Assembly: GCA_012927585.1 (NCBI GenBank)
Contig: JABBOY010000025.1
Coordinates: forward strand, 78,058-142,057
Reading direction: 5' to 3'
Length of the DNA stretch: 64,000 bases
Origin: Glaciimonas sp.
GTDB taxonomy: Bacteria > Pseudomonadota > Gammaproteobacteria > Burkholderiales > Burkholderiaceae_D
The notes beneath the pieces were generated by a model. The model made no database searches, had not been told where the DNA came from, and saw only the letters and a program-made list of their open reading frames with translations. Positions 27,763 to 38,333 of this stretch are shown one piece after another (the first letter of the stretch is position 1; each line of letters opens with the position of its first letter). Made by a program: the position numbers and the translations under genes.

Positions 27763-27821
27763 GTATTTTTAAAAAACGCTTAAATATAATGCGGAAAGTT
27801 GATGTTTTATTAGCATACTCC
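27763..27821 (+). repeat. 59-bp dispersed element, copy 4
   Basis: Exact spacing of GTAT, GCGG and ATACTCC blocks. Lies between the convergent lipoprotein gene and leuA. The second stem is weaker in this copy than in others. Confidence 0.85.
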
Positions 27822-27891
27822 CAATAATTATTACATATTGAGAGTACATGCTAATACCCAACCGCTCATCGATACCGACCTAATACCGGCA

Positions 27892-29442
27892 TTACAACTG
27901 TGGATTGAGCTTTTCCGACTTCGATTGCAGCTTGTTCAATGCCGATAGATAGGCTTTAGCAGATGCCACCACGATGTCTGGGTCTGCGCCTATGCCATTG
28001 ACGATACGCCCAGCCTTGGACAGGCGCATGGTGACTTCACCCTGGGCCTGGGTGCCGGTGGTAATGGCATTGACTGAGAACAGCAACAGTTCGGCGCCGC
28101 TGTGCGTAATCGATTCGATCGCATTGACGGTAGCGTCAACCGGGCCATTGCCCTGCCCTTCGCAAGAGGCTTCCTCGCCTTCAATCGAGAATACGACTTG
28201 CGCCACCGGTTGCTCGCCAGTTTCAGAATGCTGCGACAACGAGACGAATCGATAGCATTCTTTTTCATGGGATTGCTGTTCGTCCGACACCAGAGAAATG
28301 ATATCTTCGTCGAAAATATCGGATTTGCGGTCGGCCAGTTCCTTGAAGCGCGCAAATGCTGCATTAACTTCGGCTTCGGAATCAAGCGCGATGCCCAGAT
28401 CGTCCAGCCGCTGCTTGAATGCGTTACGCCCAGACAATTTTCCCAAAATGATTTTGTTAGCCGACCAGCCGACATCTTCGGCGCGCATGATTTCATAGGT
28501 ATCGCGCGCCTTCAGAACGCCGTCCTGATGGATGCCCGACGCGTGGGCAAACGCATTGGCGCCCACGATGGCCTTGTTCGGCTGTACCGCGAAACCGGTG
28601 ATTTGCGACACTAATCTGGAAGCCGATATGATTTGCGTAGCATCAATGCCCACTTCAAAATTAAAATAATCCTTGCGGGTGCGCAGTGCCATCACGACTT
28701 CTTCCAGCGCTGTATTGCCGGCGCGCTCACCCAAGCCATTGATCGTGCACTCAATCTGCCGCGCACCGCCTATCATGACCCCGGCCAGCGAGTTGGCAAC
28801 TGCCATCCCCAAGTCATTATGGCAATGCACCGACCAGATTGCCTGGTCCGAGTTCGGAATCCGCTCCCGCACGTTTTTCAGCATATTGCCGTACAACTCC
28901 GGCACACCGTAGCCGACCGTATCGGCAAAGTTGATGGTGGTAGCACCTTCGGCAATCACCGCCTCCAGTATCCGGCACAGGAAATCCATGTCGGAGCGGC
29001 TTGCATCTTCAGGGCTGAACTCGACATCGTCGGTGAATTTTCGCGCAAATCGCACCGCTTGTTTGGCTTGCTCAAACACTTGGTCGGGCGTCATGCGCAG
29101 CTTTTTTTCCATGTGCAGCGGCGAAGTCGCGATGAAAGTATGGATACGAAAACGCTCGGCCGCTGCCAGCGCTTCGGCCGCGCGTGCAATATCGCGGTCG
29201 TTGGCACGCGACAGCGAGCACACAATCGAATCCTTGACGACGCCGGCGACCGCCTTGATCGATTCAAAATCACCTTGGGATGCGGCAGCAAAGCCTGCCT
29301 CGATGACATCGACGCGCATGCGTTCGAGTTGTTTGGCGATGCGGATTTTTTCATCCTTGGTCATCGAGGCACCGGGAGATTGCTCTCCATCGCGCAAGGT
29401 AGTGTCGAATATGATGAGCTTTTCTGCTGAATTTGCGGCCAT
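27892..29442 (-). CDS. leuA: 2-isopropylmalate synthase
   Basis: First committed step of leucine synthesis, condensing acetyl-CoA with 2-ketoisovalerate. At 516 residues it is the usual bacterial type. The TIM-barrel opens [14 protein letters not shown] (residues 9-22), contains the metal-binding HCHNDLGMA (near 203-211) and [18 protein letters not shown] sequence near 229-243. The C-terminal regulatory domain (about 375-510) would bind leucine. AGGAG precedes the ATG. It lies 29 bp after pssA on the same strand, at the end of the psd-pssA-leuA unit. Confidence 0.96.
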   Translation of the reverse strand: MAANSAEKLIIFDTTLRDGEQSPGASMTKDEKIRIAKQLERMRVDVIEAGFAAASQGDFESIKAVAGVVKDSIVCSLSRANDRDIARAAEALAAAERFRIHTFIATSPLHMEKKLRMTPDQVFEQAKQAVRFARKFTDDVEFSPEDASRSDMDFLCRILEAVIAEGATTINFADTVGYGVPELYGNMLKNVRERIPNSDQAIWSVHCHNDLGMAVANSLAGVMIGGARQIECTINGLGERAGNTALEEVVMALRTRKDYFNFEVGIDATQIISASRLVSQITGFAVQPNKAIVGANAFAHASGIHQDGVLKARDTYEIMRAEDVGWSANKIILGKLSGRNAFKQRLDDLGIALDSEAEVNAAFARFKELADRKSDIFDEDIISLVSDEQQSHEKECYRFVSLSQHSETGEQPVAQVVFSIEGEEASCEGQGNGPVDATVNAIESITHSGAELLLFSVNAITTGTQAQGEVTMRLSKAGRIVNGIGADPDIVVASAKAYLSALNKLQSKSEKLNPQL

Positions 29443-29471
29443 GCTGTGCTCCTGATTAAGACGCGAGATTT

Positions 29472-30356
29472 CTATTTGATATCGATATCATCGTCGTTCG
29501 ATTCCGTTTTGGTCTGGATGATGCTGACCGGCTTGCCCTTGAACAAACGCCAGAAATACAGCACATATCCGGACAAGCCATACATGACAAATAAGCCAAA
29601 CAAAACCTTGGGTGGATCGCTCGAGACCGCAACATAAGCCAACACAACCAGCAGAGGCGCGATGAAGGGGACGGACTTCCGGTAGTTGATGTCTTTAAAA
29701 CTATAAAACGGGACGTTGGTGACCATCGTCAAGCCAGCTGAGAGCGTAATGGCCCAGGCAATCCAGGTGTATATGGCACCGACCAAATACAAATCGTCCA
29801 TCAGCCAGACAAAACCCGCCACCAGTGCGGCGGCGGCGGGGCTGGGCAAGCCCTGGAAATAGCGTTTGTCTACCACCGTGATGTTGGTATTGAAACGCGC
29901 CAAACGCAAGGCAGCCCCAGCGCAATAAACAAAAGCGGCCAGCCAGCCGAGTTTGCCCATGCCGCGCAAAGACCACTCGTAGACCACCAGTGCGGGCGCG
30001 GCGCCAAATGACACCATATCGGACAAACTATCGTACTGCGCACCGAATTCGCTCTGAGTATGCGTCAGGCGGGCAATCCGGCCATCCAGGCTGTCAAGCA
30101 CCATAGCAACAAAAATGGCAATTGACGCATGATCGAATTTCAGGTTCATGGCCATCACGATGGCGTAGAATCCGCAAAACAGTGCCGCAGTGGTCACCGC
30201 ATTGGGCAACAGATAAATGCCGCGGCGCGGCAACCGGCGAACAGCATTCCCGTCTTGATCCAGCGATACTCCGCGCAATAATTTATTTTTTGCACGAAAC
30301 GCCTTTGACGACAGGCTGATGCTGCTTTTCGCTTTACGACGATTAAAAATAGTCAT
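29472..30356 (-). CDS. pssA: CDP-diacylglycerol-serine O-phosphatidyltransferase
   Basis: Integral inner-membrane enzyme making phosphatidylserine from CDP-diacylglycerol and serine. The CDP-alcohol phosphotransferase motif is complete: DSLDGRIAR then G and YDSLSD spaced as D-G-x2-A-R-x8-G-x3-D-x3-D (about residues 88-110). About seven hydrophobic segments follow. The N-terminal 45 residues are basic and cytoplasmic. At 294 residues it is the membrane (type II) form. It is followed by leuA and preceded by psd, its pathway successor, 37 bp upstream. Confidence 0.95.
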   Translation of the reverse strand: MTIFNRRKAKSSISLSSKAFRAKNKLLRGVSLDQDGNAVRRLPRRGIYLLPNAVTTAALFCGFYAIVMAMNLKFDHASIAIFVAMVLDSLDGRIARLTHTQSEFGAQYDSLSDMVSFGAAPALVVYEWSLRGMGKLGWLAAFVYCAGAALRLARFNTNITVVDKRYFQGLPSPAAAALVAGFVWLMDDLYLVGAIYTWIAWAITLSAGLTMVTNVPFYSFKDINYRKSVPFIAPLLVVLAYVAVSSDPPKVLFGLFVMYGLSGYVLYFWRLFKGKPVSIIQTKTESNDDDIDIK

Positions 30357-30393
30357 GCAATTCCATTCTGGTGATATCTGATTGTTGCAGGAA

Positions 30394-31032
30394 TCAAAAT
30401 TCGGCCAAAATTGTTTCAGTTGCCGAAACCTTGTCGCCTACCGCGACTTTGGGTTTCGCGGTCAGCGGCAGATAGACATCAACCCGTGAGCCAAAACGAA
30501 TGAATCCATAACGCTGCCCGCGCTGCAAGTTATCGCCTGCTTTGACATAACACAGGATGCGACGGGCAATCAGTCCAGCCACCTGCACGCAGGTAACAGT
30601 TTGACCATTCGAAGCAGTGATCGTTAGCGCATTGCGCTCATTTTCCGTCGATGCCTTGTCGAGGTCGGCATTGACGAATTTTCCGGGGAAATACTGCACG
30701 TTCACAATCTCGCCGTCAACCGGCGCCCGATTCGAATGGACGTTAAACACATTCATAAAGACGCTGATTTTAAGCGCTTCACGCCCGGCATAAGGATCGT
30801 GCGCTTTTTCCACCACTACGATCCGGCCATCGGCTGGAGACAATACCGCATTGGGCTGTTGCGGAATAATCCGGGCAGGATCGCGAAAAAATTGCAAAAC
30901 AAACAAGGCAATGATCCAGAATGGAATCGATATTGCCACTGAGTAAGTACTAACGACAATGGCAACTACAAAGGCAATCGCCAAAAACGGCCAACCTTCG
31001 CGGGCGATGATCGGATGAGGATAATTATTCAA
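30394..31032 (-). CDS. psd: Phosphatidylserine decarboxylase proenzyme, short form
   Basis: A 212-residue short-type enzyme that makes phosphatidylethanolamine. Self-cleavage to form the pyruvoyl cofactor is expected at the Gly-Ser of FIRFGSRVD (near residue 185). It has an N-terminal hydrophobic pair of helices (about 15-45) and the conserved [10 protein letters not shown] (near 63) and [14 protein letters not shown] (near 95). It supplies the same pathway as the adjacent pssA. Confidence 0.94.
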   Translation of the reverse strand: MNNYPHPIIAREGWPFLAIAFVVAIVVSTYSVAISIPFWIIALFVLQFFRDPARIIPQQPNAVLSPADGRIVVVEKAHDPYAGREALKISVFMNVFNVHSNRAPVDGEIVNVQYFPGKFVNADLDKASTENERNALTITASNGQTVTCVQVAGLIARRILCYVKAGDNLQRGQRYGFIRFGSRVDVYLPLTAKPKVAVGDKVSATETILAEF

Positions 31033-31239
31033 ATAATAGCTCCGGTAGCGAGGCTTTTGCCCCGTATTGTAATGTGTAATTCCATTTCCAAATCAGTCGG
31101 GCAGCGCCAGCTTCGCTGCCATATTCGCATATTGTCTGCAGTCCCGACCTTCATGCGATGATCGTGGCAAATATGAAAATGACATAACAAATATTCTGGC
31201 TGGCAAGTATAACGTCAATTTCCTGCGACGAAAACCGCG

Positions 31240-31446
31240 CTATTTCTCTGCATCTTCTAGCCTGCGCTTTTGCTGCTCGGCGTGCTGCATGATCTGGTTT
31301 TCCACAGACCTGGCCTGTTCCAGCGCTTTCACCGGCTCCATAAGCGGATTATTTTCGGGCGGCACCGGCTTGGAACAGGACGTTAAACTGAGCAACAGCA
31401 ACAGCCCGATGATTTTGAACAGGATGCCCATAATCTGTCGCATCAT
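31240..31446 (-). CDS. Small predicted lipoprotein
   Basis: Up to 68 residues; an internal start at the second or third Met (MGILFKIIG) is also possible. It has a hydrophobic leader and lipobox LTSC (Cys near residue 24), followed by a short Pro-rich linker and a charged helix (ARSVENQIMQHAEQQKRRLEDAEK region) that could be a coiled coil. The ATG overlaps the TGA stop of the SIMPL gene, so the two are translationally coupled. Function unknown. Confidence 0.7.
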   Translation of the reverse strand: MMRQIMGILFKIIGLLLLLSLTSCSKPVPPENNPLMEPVKALEQARSVENQIMQHAEQQKRRLEDAEK

Positions 31447-32180
31447 TTGAACCGCACGTGCGCCACCACGCAGACAGCGAGCGTACTTTCTCCCGGCTCG
31501 AAACTGGCTTCGGCAACTTGTTTGTCCATTCTGGCTGATTTTTCCATCATCGACGCTGCCATATACGGCCGCCCAGGATTATCACTGCCATCAAAATCGA
31601 TATTTTCCATGACGGCGTCTGCCGCATTGCGTCCCATCGCCTCGGCAATCACACGCACTCGCGTCATCAGATTTTGGTAAGCGTCGGTAATGCGCGCGGC
31701 ATCAAGACGCTTGCTCAAAGCTTCGGACAGGCCGAATGTGACACCATTGAGAGCCAGAATATTTTGTGCTGCTGCCACAGTGATTGGCAATTTTTGCAAG
31801 TTCTCGGTTTTCATTTCCAAATATTGCCCAACCCGCCATCCCGTCAACAGGCGCTTGGCGTCACCACGGCCATTTTGCGGCTGTTCTTCTGCGTAGATCG
31901 GATAAGTGGTGTAATTGCGCGAAGACAATGTCGCTTGCGGGTCTTCTTTCTTTAGAATATCCACGCCCAGCTTCATTTTCCGGTTAACTCTGGACGCAGC
32001 TACCGCCTTGTCCTTATCCTGCTCTTCAATAAAAAATACGGCACGCACCTCATTATTTGCAGCCCGAACTTCCCCGGCCGCAGAAATGCTCACTAGAGTG
32101 CCGGTAGTTGCAACTTGCGCAGCCATGGCCCCACTCGTAATTACAAATAATAGCGATGCAGCTATACAGATTTTTTTCAT
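31443..32180 (-). CDS. SIMPL-domain (DUF541) periplasmic protein
   Basis: A 245-residue secreted protein: signal peptide with hydrophobic core ICIAASLLFVITSGAMA and likely cleavage after the AMA, then the SIMPL/DUF541 domain, beginning with GTLVSISAAGEV and containing LSSRNYTTYPIY and a C-terminal FEPGESTLAVCVVAHVRF. Members are envelope-stress associated, of uncertain function. The start at ATG 32180 is preferred; an in-frame TTG upstream lies within the ilvC terminator. It is likely co-transcribed with the small lipoprotein. Confidence 0.85.
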   Translation of the reverse strand: MKKICIAASLLFVITSGAMAAQVATTGTLVSISAAGEVRAANNEVRAVFFIEEQDKDKAVAASRVNRKMKLGVDILKKEDPQATLSSRNYTTYPIYAEEQPQNGRGDAKRLLTGWRVGQYLEMKTENLQKLPITVAAAQNILALNGVTFGLSEALSKRLDAARITDAYQNLMTRVRVIAEAMGRNAADAVMENIDFDGSDNPGRPYMAASMMEKSARMDKQVAEASFEPGESTLAVCVVAHVRFK

Positions 32181-32190
32181 GGCTTTTCCC

Positions 32191-32225
32191 AAAAAAAAGG
32201 GTGTGCGTCACCGCACACCCTTTTT
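32191..32225 (-). terminator. Intrinsic terminator of ilvC (possibly bidirectional)
   Basis: GGGTGTGCG and CGCACACCC form a strong stem (loop TCAC), flanked by A8 on the left and T5 on the right of the plus strand, so T-runs follow in both directions. It lies 38 bp after the ilvC stop and only 11 bp before the SIMPL start codon. Confidence 0.92.
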
Positions 32226-32263
32226 ATAAACGACAGTACGAATCCGACTACTTTTTTCGTAAC

Positions 32264-33310
<1,047 letters not shown>

Positions 33311-33315
33311 TTACA

Positions 33316-33807
33316 TTAAACTTTGAGGATGCGTTCGCCGCGGCCGATGCCGGAACCACCGGTGCGGACCGTCTCAAGAATAGCGGTACGCTCGATTGAA
33401 TTGATAAACGCATCAAGCTTGCCCTTATTGCCAGTAAGTTCGATGGTATAAGTTTTCTCGGTGACATCAATGACACGACCACGGAAAATATCCGCAGTGC
33501 GTTTCATCTCTTCCCTTTCTTTGCCGACCGCTCGTACTTTGATCAGCATTAATTCACGCTCGATGTGCGCACCTTCGGTCAAGTCAACCACCTTGACCAC
33601 CTCGATCAGGCGATTCAAGTGCTTGGTAATTTGCTCGATGACGTCATCCGACCCGCTTGTGACGATGGTCATGCGCGACAGAGTCGCATCTTCCGTTGGC
33701 GCGACCGTTAAAGTCTCGATATTGTAACCACGCGCGGAAAACAGGCCCACTACACGGGATAAGGCTCCCGCCTCATTTTCCAGCAATACAGAAATGATAT
33801 GTCGCAT
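33316..33807 (-). CDS. ilvH: Acetolactate synthase small (regulatory) subunit
   Basis: A 163-residue regulatory subunit with an N-terminal ACT domain (ISVLLENEAGALSRVVGLFSARGYNI; residues about 4-78) binding valine, and a C-terminal ferredoxin-like domain. The asparagine-equivalent region NEAG is the usual feedback site. One base separates it from the ilvI stop, showing tight coupling with the catalytic subunit. Confidence 0.96.
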   Translation of the reverse strand: MRHIISVLLENEAGALSRVVGLFSARGYNIETLTVAPTEDATLSRMTIVTSGSDDVIEQITKHLNRLIEVVKVVDLTEGAHIERELMLIKVRAVGKEREEMKRTADIFRGRVIDVTEKTYTIELTGNKGKLDAFINSIERTAILETVRTGGSGIGRGERILKV

Positions 33808-33808
33808 A

Positions 33809-35527
33809 TTACAGATCCTCCGAACCCAACAGCATTTCAGTCAGACCCTTGCCGGCCTTGACCATCGGCCAGACGTTCTCGGTTTGATCCGTAATGAAAT
33901 TCATGAATACCAACTTGTCCTTCATGGCAAACGCATCGCGCATTGCACCATCGACATCGCCCGGCTTTTCGATCTTCATGCCGACATGGCCGTAAGATTC
34001 GGCCAGCTTGGTGAAATCCGGCAGCGAATCCATATAAGACTCCGCATAGCGCGAGCCGTAATCGATTTGCTGCCATTGACGCACCATGCCGAGAAAACGG
34101 TTGTTAAGCATTATGATTTTCGGCGTCAAGTGGTACTGCTTGCAAGTCGCCAGTTCCTGGATGCACATCTGGATCGAACCCTCACCCGTTACGCAAGCAA
34201 CCGTTGCATCAGGATTGGCCATCTGCACGCCCATTGCGTATGGCAGACCGACGCCCATCGTGCCCAGCCCGCCGGAATTAATCCAGCGCCGCGGCTTCTC
34301 GAACGGGTAATACTGCGCTGCCCACATTTGGTGCTGCCCTACGTCGGAAGTGATGAAGGCGTCGCCTTTGGTGACTTCCCATAGTTTTTGCACCACCGAC
34401 TGCGGCTTGATGACCTCGGTTGAGGTCGGGTACTTGAGGCACTCGCGACTGCGCCATGCATTTATCTGTTTCCACCAGTCTGTCAGTGCGTTTGCATTCG
34501 GCTTGAGTTCGGATGCATCCAGTTGCGCCAGCAATTCCTGCAGTACGTCCTTGACGTTACCCACAATCGGAATATCCACCTTGACGCGCTTGGAAATCGA
34601 CGATGGATCGATATCGATATGAATAATTTTGCGCGGGGACGAGCAAAAATGTTTGGGATTTCCGATCACGCGATCATCAAAACGGGCGCCAATGGCAATC
34701 AATACGTCGCAATGCTGCATCGACATATTCGCTTCATAAGTGCCATGCATGCCGGGCATACCCACGTATTTATCACTGGAAGCCCTGCATGCGCCCAATC
34801 CCATGAGCGTATTGGTGCATGGAAAACCCAGCTTATCGACCAGCTTATTCAGCTCGGGAGCAGCATTGGCCAAAATCACGCCGCCGCCAGCATAGATCAT
34901 CGGCCGCTCAGCCTGCTGCAACAATTGCACTGCCTTGCGAATCTGGCCTGAATGGCCTTTATCGACCGGCTTGTAAGAACGCATTTCCAGTTCACGCGGA
35001 TATTCGTAGACGCATTTGTGCATCGAGATATCTTTAGGGATGTCGACCAAAACCGGGCCAGGACGACCAGTAGTAGCGATAAAAAACGCCTTGCGCATTG
35101 TAGTTGCCAGATCCTTGACGTCCTTGACCAGGAAATTATGCTTCACGCAAGGGCGGGTGATGCCCACCGTATCGCATTCCTGAAAAGCATCCTGCCCGAT
35201 AGCGTGCGACGGCACCTGCCCGGATATCACTACCATCGGAATCGAATCCATATAGGCAGTTGCCAATCCGGTCACAGCATTGGTCACGCCTGGACCGGAA
35301 GTGACCAAGGCCACACCGACTTTTTTGGAGCTACGCGAATAAGCATCTGCGGCATGCACCGCAGCCTGTTCGTGACGCACCAGAATATGCTGAAACTTAT
35401 CCTGCTTGAAAATGGCGTCGTATATGTAAAGTACCGAGCCACCGGGATAGCCGAAAACGTGTTCTACACCTTCTTCAGCCAGACATCGCACGACAATTTC
35501 CGCGCCTGTAATTTCTTCTGCACTCAT
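33809..35527 (-). CDS. ilvI: Acetolactate synthase large (catalytic) subunit
   Basis: A 572-residue thiamine diphosphate, Mg and FAD-dependent enzyme that condenses pyruvate with pyruvate or 2-ketobutyrate. It has the conserved opening EEGVEHVFGYPGGSVL with the catalytic Glu (near residue 50), the FAD-binding middle domain, and the ThDP motif GEGSIQMCIQEL...NN near 445-475. GAAAGGA precedes the ATG. It is the first gene of ilvI-ilvH-ilvC, and a short open reading frame ends immediately upstream. Confidence 0.97.
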   Translation of the reverse strand: MSAEEITGAEIVVRCLAEEGVEHVFGYPGGSVLYIYDAIFKQDKFQHILVRHEQAAVHAADAYSRSSKKVGVALVTSGPGVTNAVTGLATAYMDSIPMVVISGQVPSHAIGQDAFQECDTVGITRPCVKHNFLVKDVKDLATTMRKAFFIATTGRPGPVLVDIPKDISMHKCVYEYPRELEMRSYKPVDKGHSGQIRKAVQLLQQAERPMIYAGGGVILANAAPELNKLVDKLGFPCTNTLMGLGACRASSDKYVGMPGMHGTYEANMSMQHCDVLIAIGARFDDRVIGNPKHFCSSPRKIIHIDIDPSSISKRVKVDIPIVGNVKDVLQELLAQLDASELKPNANALTDWWKQINAWRSRECLKYPTSTEVIKPQSVVQKLWEVTKGDAFITSDVGQHQMWAAQYYPFEKPRRWINSGGLGTMGVGLPYAMGVQMANPDATVACVTGEGSIQMCIQELATCKQYHLTPKIIMLNNRFLGMVRQWQQIDYGSRYAESYMDSLPDFTKLAESYGHVGMKIEKPGDVDGAMRDAFAMKDKLVFMNFITDQTENVWPMVKAGKGLTEMLLGSEDL

Positions 35528-35528
35528 G

Positions 35529-35660
35529 CTACATTCCTTTCAAGATCCATTGGAGATTGATCGGATGTTCTTTCCTGGCGAAATCATGCTGTGTAATGCG
35601 ACAATCCGAGGCTTCCCTTTCTTGTGCGGTCACGTCGCTTCGTAGCATATCCGTAGACAT
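35529..35660 (-). CDS. Possible 43-codon leader ORF ending just before ilvI
   Basis: On the minus strand an ATG at 35660 opens 43 codons ending in a TAG one base before the ilvI ATG. The C-terminal part reads INLQWILKGM, containing Ile and Leu but not the run of Ile/Val/Leu codons of a classic attenuator peptide. No strong ribosome-binding site precedes it. It could be a regulatory upstream ORF coupled to ilvI or a chance frame. Confidence 0.25.
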   Translation of the reverse strand: MSTDMLRSDVTAQEREASDCRITQHDFARKEHPINLQWILKGM

Positions 35661-36062
35661 GGTTCAAAGTGAGCGCTAACGTCACTCGTTCAGCCAGAGT
35701 TATGTTGCGACACTACGATTTCTCACGCTTGTGGCGTGGGTTAGAACAAACAGCTTCTTCAGTAAAAGCACGTCTAATCGATGCGCCGCATCATGCGCGG
35801 CACACGAAAAGACCATTAACTCCGGGATTGCGAAGCGAATAGTACGTTAATGCGTAGCACCATTTTGGTCAAGCTAATCCTGTGCAAATTAGGAATTCCT
35901 TACAAAAAGCAGGCAGGGTTTCCCCATATTTGCTACGATTGCCGCGTAATTTAAAAACCGCGCCAAAGCCCCCAGCCTGTTCGATGCAGCATCTTCAATT
36001 GCAGCTTTACTGTGACGCAGGTTGGATTGACCCCATTTAACGTACGATTATCATCTCTGCAC
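35661..36062. other. Divergent intergenic region between ilvI and the sigma-factor gene
   Basis: About 400 bp with no supported gene. It should hold the ilv operon promoter and leader (minus) and the sigma-factor promoter (plus). A partial GC-rich palindrome lies near 35788-35808. No rho-independent attenuator with a T-run is apparent. Confidence 0.45.
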
Positions 36063-36632
36063 GTGGCAACTAACAAAGAACTCTCGGATTTTCTGGAAAA
36101 CGGCGAGCGTCGCGCCTACAAGCACGCACTCTATGCGGTACGTAAAAACGAAGCTGCATTAGATATTGTGCAAGACGCGATGATCAAGCTTGCTGAAAAA
36201 TACGGCGATAAACCAGCCGCTGAGTTACCGATGCTATTTCAGCGCATTTTACAAAATACCATTCTGGATTTTTTCCGTCGGGAAAAAGTGCGTAACACTT
36301 GGGTTACGCTTTTTTCGTCAATGCGCGGCAATACTGAAGAAAGCGAAGACTTCGATCTGCTCGAACACCATGAAGCACAGGGAAATTCGCAGACAACCGA
36401 ATCCAGTGCGGACCAGGTAGAGCGCATGCAGGTGCTGACTTTGATTGACGCAGAAGTGCAAAAACTACCCGCCCGTCAACGGGAAGCGTTCCTGATGCGT
36501 TATTGGGAGGACATGGATGTAACGGAAACAGCCGACGCAATGGGTTGCTCTGAAGGAAGTGTAAAAACGCATTGCTCAAGGGCAACGCACGCACTGGCAA
36601 TCGCGCTGCGCGCCAAAGGAATACGATTATGA
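36063..36632 (+). CDS. ECF-type RNA polymerase sigma factor
   Basis: About 189 residues from GTG 36063; an in-frame GTG at 36012 is an alternative, and neither has a clear ribosome-binding site. Region 2 is seen in AALDIVQDAMIKLAEKY and the LFQRILQNTILDFFRRE block (near 60-75). Region 4 is LPARQREAFLMRYWEDMDVTETADAMGCSEGSVKTH in pieces near 140-175. It directs RNA polymerase to a special promoter set, unknown here. Its stop overlaps the DUF3619 start as ATGA. The following membrane protein may act as its anti-sigma factor, which is inference. Confidence 0.85.
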   Translation: MATNKELSDFLENGERRAYKHALYAVRKNEAALDIVQDAMIKLAEKYGDKPAAELPMLFQRILQNTILDFFRREKVRNTWVTLFSSMRGNTEESEDFDLLEHHEAQGNSQTTESSADQVERMQVLTLIDAEVQKLPARQREAFLMRYWEDMDVTETADAMGCSEGSVKTHCSRATHALAIALRAKGIRL

Positions 36633-37054
36633 ATACCACAAAAGAAGCCAAGGAACTGGAATTCGCCTATAAAATTCGGCATGCGCTGGATCAAAACATG
36701 GCGAACTTGCCGGACGACACTGCATTCAGATTGGCCGCGGCACGCAGCATTGCATTATCGCGCAAGAAAAAAGATGCGCCCCTGCTTGTGGCCGTCACAC
36801 AAGCAGGGCTTGCCGGATATGGCACACGCGGCACAGCGGACTTGCATGCACCATTCGCATGGTTGCGGCGTATCGGTCTGGCCATGCCGGTGATTGTGTT
36901 AATCGGCGGATTAGTCGGCATTTATCAATTTGAACAACAACAGCGTATCGCTGACACCGCAGATATCGATACCGCGATATTGACAGATGAACTGCCGCCG
37001 GCCGCCTACCTTGATCACGGCTTCAACGCCTATCTCTCCGACCGCGGGGAGTAA
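36629..37054 (+). CDS. DUF3619 family membrane protein
   Basis: A 141-residue protein with one transmembrane helix near residues 82-100 (GLAMPVIVLIGGLVGIY). The N-terminal part is cytoplasmic and helical (ELEFAYKIRHALDQ), with a short acidic C-terminal tail outside. DUF3619 genes typically sit behind an ECF sigma gene in Burkholderiales. The layout, a cytoplasmic helical domain plus one membrane span, is that of an anti-sigma factor, but there is no zinc HxxxCxxC motif. It is translationally coupled to the sigma gene. Confidence 0.75.
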   Translation: MNTTKEAKELEFAYKIRHALDQNMANLPDDTAFRLAAARSIALSRKKKDAPLLVAVTQAGLAGYGTRGTADLHAPFAWLRRIGLAMPVIVLIGGLVGIYQFEQQQRIADTADIDTAILTDELPPAAYLDHGFNAYLSDRGE

Positions 37055-37056
37055 AT

Positions 37057-37686
37057 ATGGGACATACAAAAATTACTTTTATCTCTGCCAGTCGCGCGGG
37101 TGCATTGATTGCTCTAACGATTGCAATCTCACTCTCGGCTCCCAACCTGGAAGCGACGGCACAAAACACGACCACCGCAAAAAACCGTGCGGCCCCGGCA
37201 TCCCATAGCGACACCGAACCGCACTGGTCAAAATTATCCGCAGCGCAACAGCAGGCGCTTGCTCCATTGGAGGCCGATTGGGCCGGCATGCGCGCCAATC
37301 ACAAAATGAAATGGCTGGCAATCGGCAATAAATTTCCTTCGATGCAGCCGGAAGAGCGCAGCCGAGTACAAAATCGGATGCGCGATTGGATCAAACTATC
37401 TCCGCAGCAACGCCGCATCGCGCGCGAAAACTACTGGCGCGCAAAAAAAATCAATCCAATTCAAAAAAATGCACATTGGCAAAATTATCAACAACTTTCC
37501 TCTGAACAGAAAAAAAATCTTGCCACTGCCGCCGCCAATAGAAAAAGAGTAACAAACTTATCCAGGGCACACAAAAACAATGAAACTTTGCTTGTAAAGC
37601 CTAAGAAAATACCAACGCTCCCCGATCAAACACACAACAAAAATTCCAGTACACTGACGCCCTCGGCGCCACTCAATACAAAGTAA
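37057..37686 (+). CDS. DUF3106 family secreted protein
   Basis: A 209-residue protein with an N-terminal signal sequence (ISASRAGALIALTIAISLSA) followed by a DUF3106 domain. Two repeats of the form WSKLSAAQQQALAPLEADW and WIKLSPQQRRIARENYW are visible, each followed by helices rich in basic residues. A low-complexity Lys/Asn/Thr-rich tail closes the protein. The ribosome-binding site GGGGAG overlaps the preceding stop. Function unknown; operon context suggests an envelope role tied to the sigma factor. Confidence 0.8.
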   Translation: MGHTKITFISASRAGALIALTIAISLSAPNLEATAQNTTTAKNRAAPASHSDTEPHWSKLSAAQQQALAPLEADWAGMRANHKMKWLAIGNKFPSMQPEERSRVQNRMRDWIKLSPQQRRIARENYWRAKKINPIQKNAHWQNYQQLSSEQKKNLATAAANRKRVTNLSRAHKNNETLLVKPKKIPTLPDQTHNKNSSTLTPSAPLNTK

Positions 37687-37692
37687 AACTCC

Positions 37693-38196
37693 TTGTTAAA
37701 CCCACCTGCTCTAATTAAACGTCGCTTGGTATGCATGCTGTACGAAGCCATGCTGGTTTTTGGTGTTATTTTCGTTGCGGGACTGCTACTCGATACCATC
37801 ACGCAAAGCCGCCATGCTCTAACTTTGCGACATACACGACAATTCTGGCTATTCATTGTTTTGGGTGCATATTTTGTATATAGCTGGATGCACGGCGGCC
37901 AGACACTGGCGATGAAGACTTGGCATATCAAGCTTGAAGCGCCGGGCCAGACCCGAGTCCCATTCTCCAAAGCGACGCTACGCTACCTTCTGGCATGGAT
38001 GTGGTTTCTGCCGGCCATGGCAATCAATTTTGCATTGGGCCTGAAAGGGTGGGAAGCCGTTGGCGTTATAGCGGCCGGCATGTGCCTGTGGGCGCTGACA
38101 GCAAAACTGGATAAGGACGGCCAGTTTCTACATGACAAACTTGCCGGCACCAGATTGGTCAGTCTGGCGCCCAACAAAACAATCCGCACAAAATAG
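37693..38196 (+). CDS. RDD family membrane protein
   Basis: About 167 residues from a TTG codon at 37693; the ATG at 37735 would cut into the first helix and remove the conserved Arg pair (KRRLVCMLYEA), so the earlier start is preferred. It has about three hydrophobic segments and the RDD-type end DKDGQFLHDKLAGTRLV. RDD proteins are small membrane proteins with suggested transport roles. It completes the sigma/DUF3619/DUF3106/RDD cluster. Confidence 0.8.
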   Translation: MLNPPALIKRRLVCMLYEAMLVFGVIFVAGLLLDTITQSRHALTLRHTRQFWLFIVLGAYFVYSWMHGGQTLAMKTWHIKLEAPGQTRVPFSKATLRYLLAWMWFLPAMAINFALGLKGWEAVGVIAAGMCLWALTAKLDKDGQFLHDKLAGTRLVSLAPNKTIRTK

Positions 38197-38333
38197 ATGC
38201 CAGGGTATGTATTATTTACATTCCATTACTATTATGCCAAGTGCATGTGGTTAATTCATAACTTTTATCCTATCTAAGTGGATAGGATTCTCAATATCCG
38301 GCTGACTCAGAACAGAACTTATTTTTGCTCAGT

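Noticed and set aside
38207..38262. Possible eighth, degenerate copy of the 59-bp element after the RDD gene
   Set aside because: It has GTAT, TATGCC and ATAACTT in roughly the right places and the right position behind a same-strand gene, but the spacing is off by one to two bases and the constant blocks are altered, so it is not counted.
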